Shown here piece after piece: positions 4,248-6,574 of a stretch of 6,574 nucleotides of DNA (positions within the stretch are counted from its first letter, which is position 1; every line of letters begins with the position of its first letter). Position numbers and translations under genes: made by a program. The DNA comes from Desulfobulbaceae bacterium. GTDB taxonomy: Bacteria; Desulfobacterota; Desulfobulbia; Desulfobulbales; SURF-16. The notes under the pieces are model-generated. The model was given only the letters and a program-made list of their open reading frames with translations. It was not told where the DNA came from and did no database searches. The DNA lies in the NCBI GenBank assembly GCA_021160685.1, contig JAGHCC010000236.1:1-6574 (forward strand). Direction: 5' to 3'.

Positions 4248-4735
4248 TTTTGCCAGACCTCTTTTTTGACCACCTCACCCTTTGGAAGCTGTTTCAACAT
4301 GTGACGCGTGGTTTTTTGCAGAACCGGATGAAGATGGTCGGGAGCCACCTCGTTCATGGGTGCCAGGATAAACATCCGGTTGGCAATCTCGGGATGCGGC
4401 AGGGTCAGCTCCGGGCTTGAGATCACCAGATCATCATAATAAAGCAGATCAAGATCGATGATCCGGTCAAGTCCACTGGCACGATCCCGTCCCATCTCTT
4501 TTTCAGTTTGCAAAAGAAGATCAAGAAGTTCCAGGGGAGAAAGCTTTGTTTCCAGCACGCCCAGGCCATTGGTAAACCAGTAGTCGCTTTCCATACCAAC
4601 CGGCTCGGTCAAATAGGGTGACGATAAGGTCAATAGGGTTACCCTTTTGCTTTTTTTTAGCTGCTGCCAGGCCTTGAGCAGATTTTCCCTGCCGTTTCCC
4701 AGGTTGGATCCCAGGCCGATAAAGGCCAGTGCCAT
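4244..4735 (-). CDS. folK: 2-amino-4-hydroxy-6-hydroxymethyldihydropteridine pyrophosphokinase (HPPK)
   Basis: FolK transfers pyrophosphate from ATP to 6-hydroxymethyl-7,8-dihydropterin, the activation step before dihydropteroate synthase in folate synthesis. The 163-aa chain has the usual layout: AFIGLGSNLGNGRENL at the start, SSPYLTEPVGMESDYWFTNG around 38-57, TEKEMGRDR near 77-85, the metal-binding and signature segment DRIIDLDLLYYDD (about 89-101), LTLPHPEIANRMFILAPMNEV and the final DHLHP. The signature has GLDR where many homologues have GPR; a DR form is known in some lineages and both aspartates of DLD are kept, so activity is expected. Its ATG directly follows the dapL stop (TAA then ATG, no spacer) and its stop overlaps the YHS start, so it lies in a tightly coupled run. 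No other folate genes are in the window. Confidence 0.95.
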   Translation of the reverse strand: MALAFIGLGSNLGNGRENLLKAWQQLKKSKRVTLLTLSSPYLTEPVGMESDYWFTNGLGVLETKLSPLELLDLLLQTEKEMGRDRASGLDRIIDLDLLYYDDLVISSPELTLPHPEIANRMFILAPMNEVAPDHLHPVLQKTTRHMLKQLPKGEVVKKEVWQK

Positions 4736-5905
4736 TTAGAAGCCGACCTCGGCCATCCGATCCAGGGCCTCCTGCAGCCGTTCTTTTGATACGGTAAGGG
4801 CGATACGGAAATAGCCCTCGCCGGGCGCGCCGAAACCACTGCCCGGCGTGGTGACGATTCCGGCTTTTTCCAGGAGATGGGCGACACAGCTTGTAGAATC
4901 GTAGCCTTCCGGCGTTTCAACCCAGATGTAAAAGGTGGCCTTGGGGGCTTGGGCCTTGAGACCCATTTTCTCGAGTCCGGCCATGACTACGTCACGGCGC
5001 TCCGTGTAGAGTTGCCGCATTTCCTGAAGCCAGGCTTCATCATCCCGCATGGCCTCAATCCCGGCAATCTGGATGGCCTCAAAGATGCCCGAATCAATAT
5101 TGCTCTTGATCTGGCCCAATCCGCCGATAATGTCGGCGTTGCCGGCGGCCCAGCCAATGCGCCAGCCCGTCATGTTGTAGGTCTTGGAGAGTGAATGGAA
5201 TTCCATTCCCACCTCCATGGCGCCGGGAGTTTCCAGAAAGCTCGGAGCTTCGTAGTTGTCAAAGGTCATCTCCGAATAGGCAAAATCATGGCAGACCATG
5301 ATGTTGTTTTTTTTGGCAAACTCAACAACCTCGGCAAAAAAATCAGAGCCGGCCGTGGCCGAGGTCGGGTTGTTGGGATAATTAAGAAACATCATCTTGG
5401 CCCGCTCAAGAATATCCGCAGGGATTGCACTGAAATCAGGCAGAAAAGCATTCTCTTTTACAAGCGGCATCTCATAAATTTCACCACCGGCAAAAAGGGT
5501 GGCAACATTATAGACCGGATAAGCCGGACTTGGAACCAGGACCACATCGCCGGGATTGATAAATGCCAGGGGGATATGGGCGATACCCTCCTTTGAGCCG
5601 ATCAGGGAAACGATTTCCTTCACCGGATCAAGGCTGACCCCCGCCCTTTTTTTATACCAGGCGGACACCGCCTCTCGAAAGGAATTGAGGCCGGAATAAC
5701 TGGGATAGGTATGATGCTCGGCTTTCTGGGCCGCTGCCGTCAGACTGTCAATAATATTTTGCGGAGTGGGTTGATCCGGATCGCCGACTCCCAGATCAAT
5801 GACATCAACACCACGGGCAATAACCTCTGCCTTTTTCCTGTCCAGCTCGGCAAAGAGATAAGGGGGAAGCTGTTTTAATCTTTCTGCCTTTTCAATTTTG
5901 ATCAT
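4736..5905 (-). CDS. dapL: LL-diaminopimelate aminotransferase
   Basis: DapL is a PLP enzyme that converts tetrahydrodipicolinate plus glutamate directly to LL-diaminopimelate, bypassing the succinylated and acetylated routes. From the ATG at 5903-5905 it is 389 aa, opening MIKIEKAERLKQLPPYLFAELDRKK as this family does. Motifs: GVGDPDQPTP, HTYPSYSGLNSFREAV, NYPNNPTSA (about 175-183), HDFAYSEMTFD with the PLP-contacting Asp and Tyr (about 207 and 210), and SLSKTYNMTGWRIG with the Schiff-base lysine at about 241. The C-terminus has TPGSGFGAPGEGYFRIALT. An upstream in-frame TTG (5942-5944) with a GAGGGG ribosome site would add 13 residues; family alignment favours the ATG, whose own ribosome site is weak (ACAGAG, 12 nt). 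Adjacency to dapB supports the lysine role over a general aspartate aminotransferase. Confidence 0.93.
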   Translation of the reverse strand: MIKIEKAERLKQLPPYLFAELDRKKAEVIARGVDVIDLGVGDPDQPTPQNIIDSLTAAAQKAEHHTYPSYSGLNSFREAVSAWYKKRAGVSLDPVKEIVSLIGSKEGIAHIPLAFINPGDVVLVPSPAYPVYNVATLFAGGEIYEMPLVKENAFLPDFSAIPADILERAKMMFLNYPNNPTSATAGSDFFAEVVEFAKKNNIMVCHDFAYSEMTFDNYEAPSFLETPGAMEVGMEFHSLSKTYNMTGWRIGWAAGNADIIGGLGQIKSNIDSGIFEAIQIAGIEAMRDDEAWLQEMRQLYTERRDVVMAGLEKMGLKAQAPKATFYIWVETPEGYDSTSCVAHLLEKAGIVTTPGSGFGAPGEGYFRIALTVSKERLQEALDRMAEVGF

Positions 5906-5935
5906 TTTTGTATTACTCTGTAAATATTTTGAGTT

Positions 5936-5980
5936 GAGGGGCAAAGGATCCCCTCTGAATCTTCAGTCTCCAGTATGGAG
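5936..5980 (-). promoter_or_regulatory. Three adjacent hairpins in the dapB-dapL spacer
   Basis: Reading in plus coordinates, GAGGGG/CCCCTC (5936-5941 and 5950-5955, 8-nt loop), CTGAA/TTCAG (5955-5966, 2-nt loop) and CTCCA/TGGAG (5968-5980, 3-nt loop) are three perfect inverted repeats in a row. On the minus-strand mRNA the first of these pairs the GAGGGG ribosome-site-like sequence that precedes the upstream TTG. Together they could attenuate, stabilise or process the mRNA between dapB and dapL. No T-tract follows. Confidence 0.55.
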
Positions 5981-5987
5981 TAGCAAA

Positions 5988-6574
5988 TTACAAATCATCC
6001 AATCCCAGGACATCGAACATGGAGTACATGCCGTTTTCCTTCCCGGTTACCCAGGCCGCTGCCAGGGCCGCGCCACGGGCAAAATTGTCGCGGTTGTGGG
6101 CCCGGTGGGTCAGCTCAATCCTCTCACCCGGGCCGGCAAAATAAACCGTATGCTCGCCGACAATATCACCGCCACGAATGGTCTGAATACCGATTTCCTT
6201 ATCCGTCCGTTCGCCGATGATGCCGTGACGTTCATAAACGCCGACTTCGTTCAGATCGCGGTTGACGCCTTTGGCCGCCATTTCGCCAAGCTTCAGGGCG
6301 GTGCCGCTGGGGGCGTCCTTTTTCATACGATGATGGGCCTCGACAATTTCAATATCATAGTCATCACCGAGAATGGATGCCACTTTTTCGGTGATTTTAA
6401 AGAGAACATTGACGCCGATCGCCATGTTGGGCGCTTGAACAATAACCATGTTTTTAGCAAGTTCCCGCAATTCGGCCAGGTTTTCCTGGCTAAGACCGGT
6501 GGTGCCGATGACCATCCCTTTTTTCTTTTCAGCCGCCTTCCTGGCAATCTCCATGGTGGCCTCGTGAAAGGTGA
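5988..6574 (-). CDS. dapB: 4-hydroxy-tetrahydrodipicolinate reductase, C-terminal part (start outside window)
   Basis: DapB reduces the product of DapA with NAD(P)H to give tetrahydrodipicolinate, the substrate of DapL. The window holds the last 194 residues; the reading frame is open to the right edge (TFHEATMEIARKAAE continues inward), so the N-terminal Rossmann nucleotide loop is cut off. Visible family marks are IGTTGLSQENL, the core APNMAIGVNVLFKI, and the DapB signature EIVEAHHRMKKDAPSGTALKLGE with the catalytic His pair and lysine. Then come IRGGDIVGEHTVYFAGPGERIELTHRA and the conserved RDNFARGAALAAAW close to the end. It is the first gene of the visible operon, with 82 nt to the preferred dapL start. 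Confidence 0.97.
   Translation of the reverse strand, partial: TFHEATMEIARKAAEKKKGMVIGTTGLSQENLAELRELAKNMVIVQAPNMAIGVNVLFKITEKVASILGDDYDIEIVEAHHRMKKDAPSGTALKLGEMAAKGVNRDLNEVGVYERHGIIGERTDKEIGIQTIRGGDIVGEHTVYFAGPGERIELTHRAHNRDNFARGAALAAAWVTGKENGMYSMFDVLGLDDL

Noticed and set aside
4657..4920. Overlapping minus-strand frame across the dapL-folK junction
   Set aside because: It lies in another frame of two well-supported genes and has basic, low-complexity composition typical of a shadow.
5906..5987. Lysine riboswitch or T-box before dapL
   Set aside because: The spacer is too short and lacks the conserved motifs of either class.

Overview
The window looks like a chromosomal segment of a Gram-negative deltaproteobacterium, most like the Desulfobulbales type. 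That placement is inferred from gene content (DapL-type lysine synthesis, a small 3B-type transaldolase, a Lys/Glu-rich moderate-GC proteome) and not from any marker-gene search. Every gene I accept lies on the minus strand, so transcription runs from right to left.

Right part (about 1924-6574), housekeeping: the 3' part of dapB, then dapL, folK, a small membrane-anchored YHS-domain protein, a transaldolase, a secreted lytic transglycosylase and pgsA. dapL and folK abut with no spacer, and folK and the YHS gene overlap by 4 nt, so dapB-dapL-folK-YHS reads as one operon, possibly extending into the transaldolase. DapB and DapL act in consecutive stages of lysine/diaminopimelate synthesis: DapB makes tetrahydrodipicolinate and DapL aminates it directly to LL-diaminopimelate. 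The lytic transglycosylase trims peptidoglycan, PgsA makes phosphatidylglycerol phosphate and FolK serves folate synthesis, so the common theme is envelope precursors and central metabolism. The spacers hold structured DNA: three adjacent hairpins before dapL, a nested hairpin before the transaldolase, and a promoter that places the transglycosylase transcript start on its start codon.

Middle (about 1678-1860): a complete tRNA-Leu(CAA) gene with encoded CCA, a near-consensus promoter and an intrinsic terminator.

Left part (1-1662), accessory: a HigB/HigA-type toxin-antitoxin pair behind a perfect 10-bp-arm palindrome that overlaps its promoter, a 304-base gene-free stretch, a 69-aa acidic protein I do not recognise, and a decayed RhuM-family gene that runs off the left edge. 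The RhuM relic has lost its start codon, carries two frameshifts and is a chimera in which the N-terminal DNA-binding-like segment occurs twice. A 45-bp imperfect direct repeat, with an echo of the tRNA-Leu 3' end, brackets the toxin-antitoxin module. This suggests the block was built next to the tRNA by insertion or duplication. No integrase or transposase gene is visible.

I did not find a complete new defence or metabolic system. The best candidates for a second look are the chimeric RhuM locus with its small upstream partner, the tRNA-linked repeat around the toxin-antitoxin pair, the dapB-dapL leader structure and the two apparently leaderless promoters.
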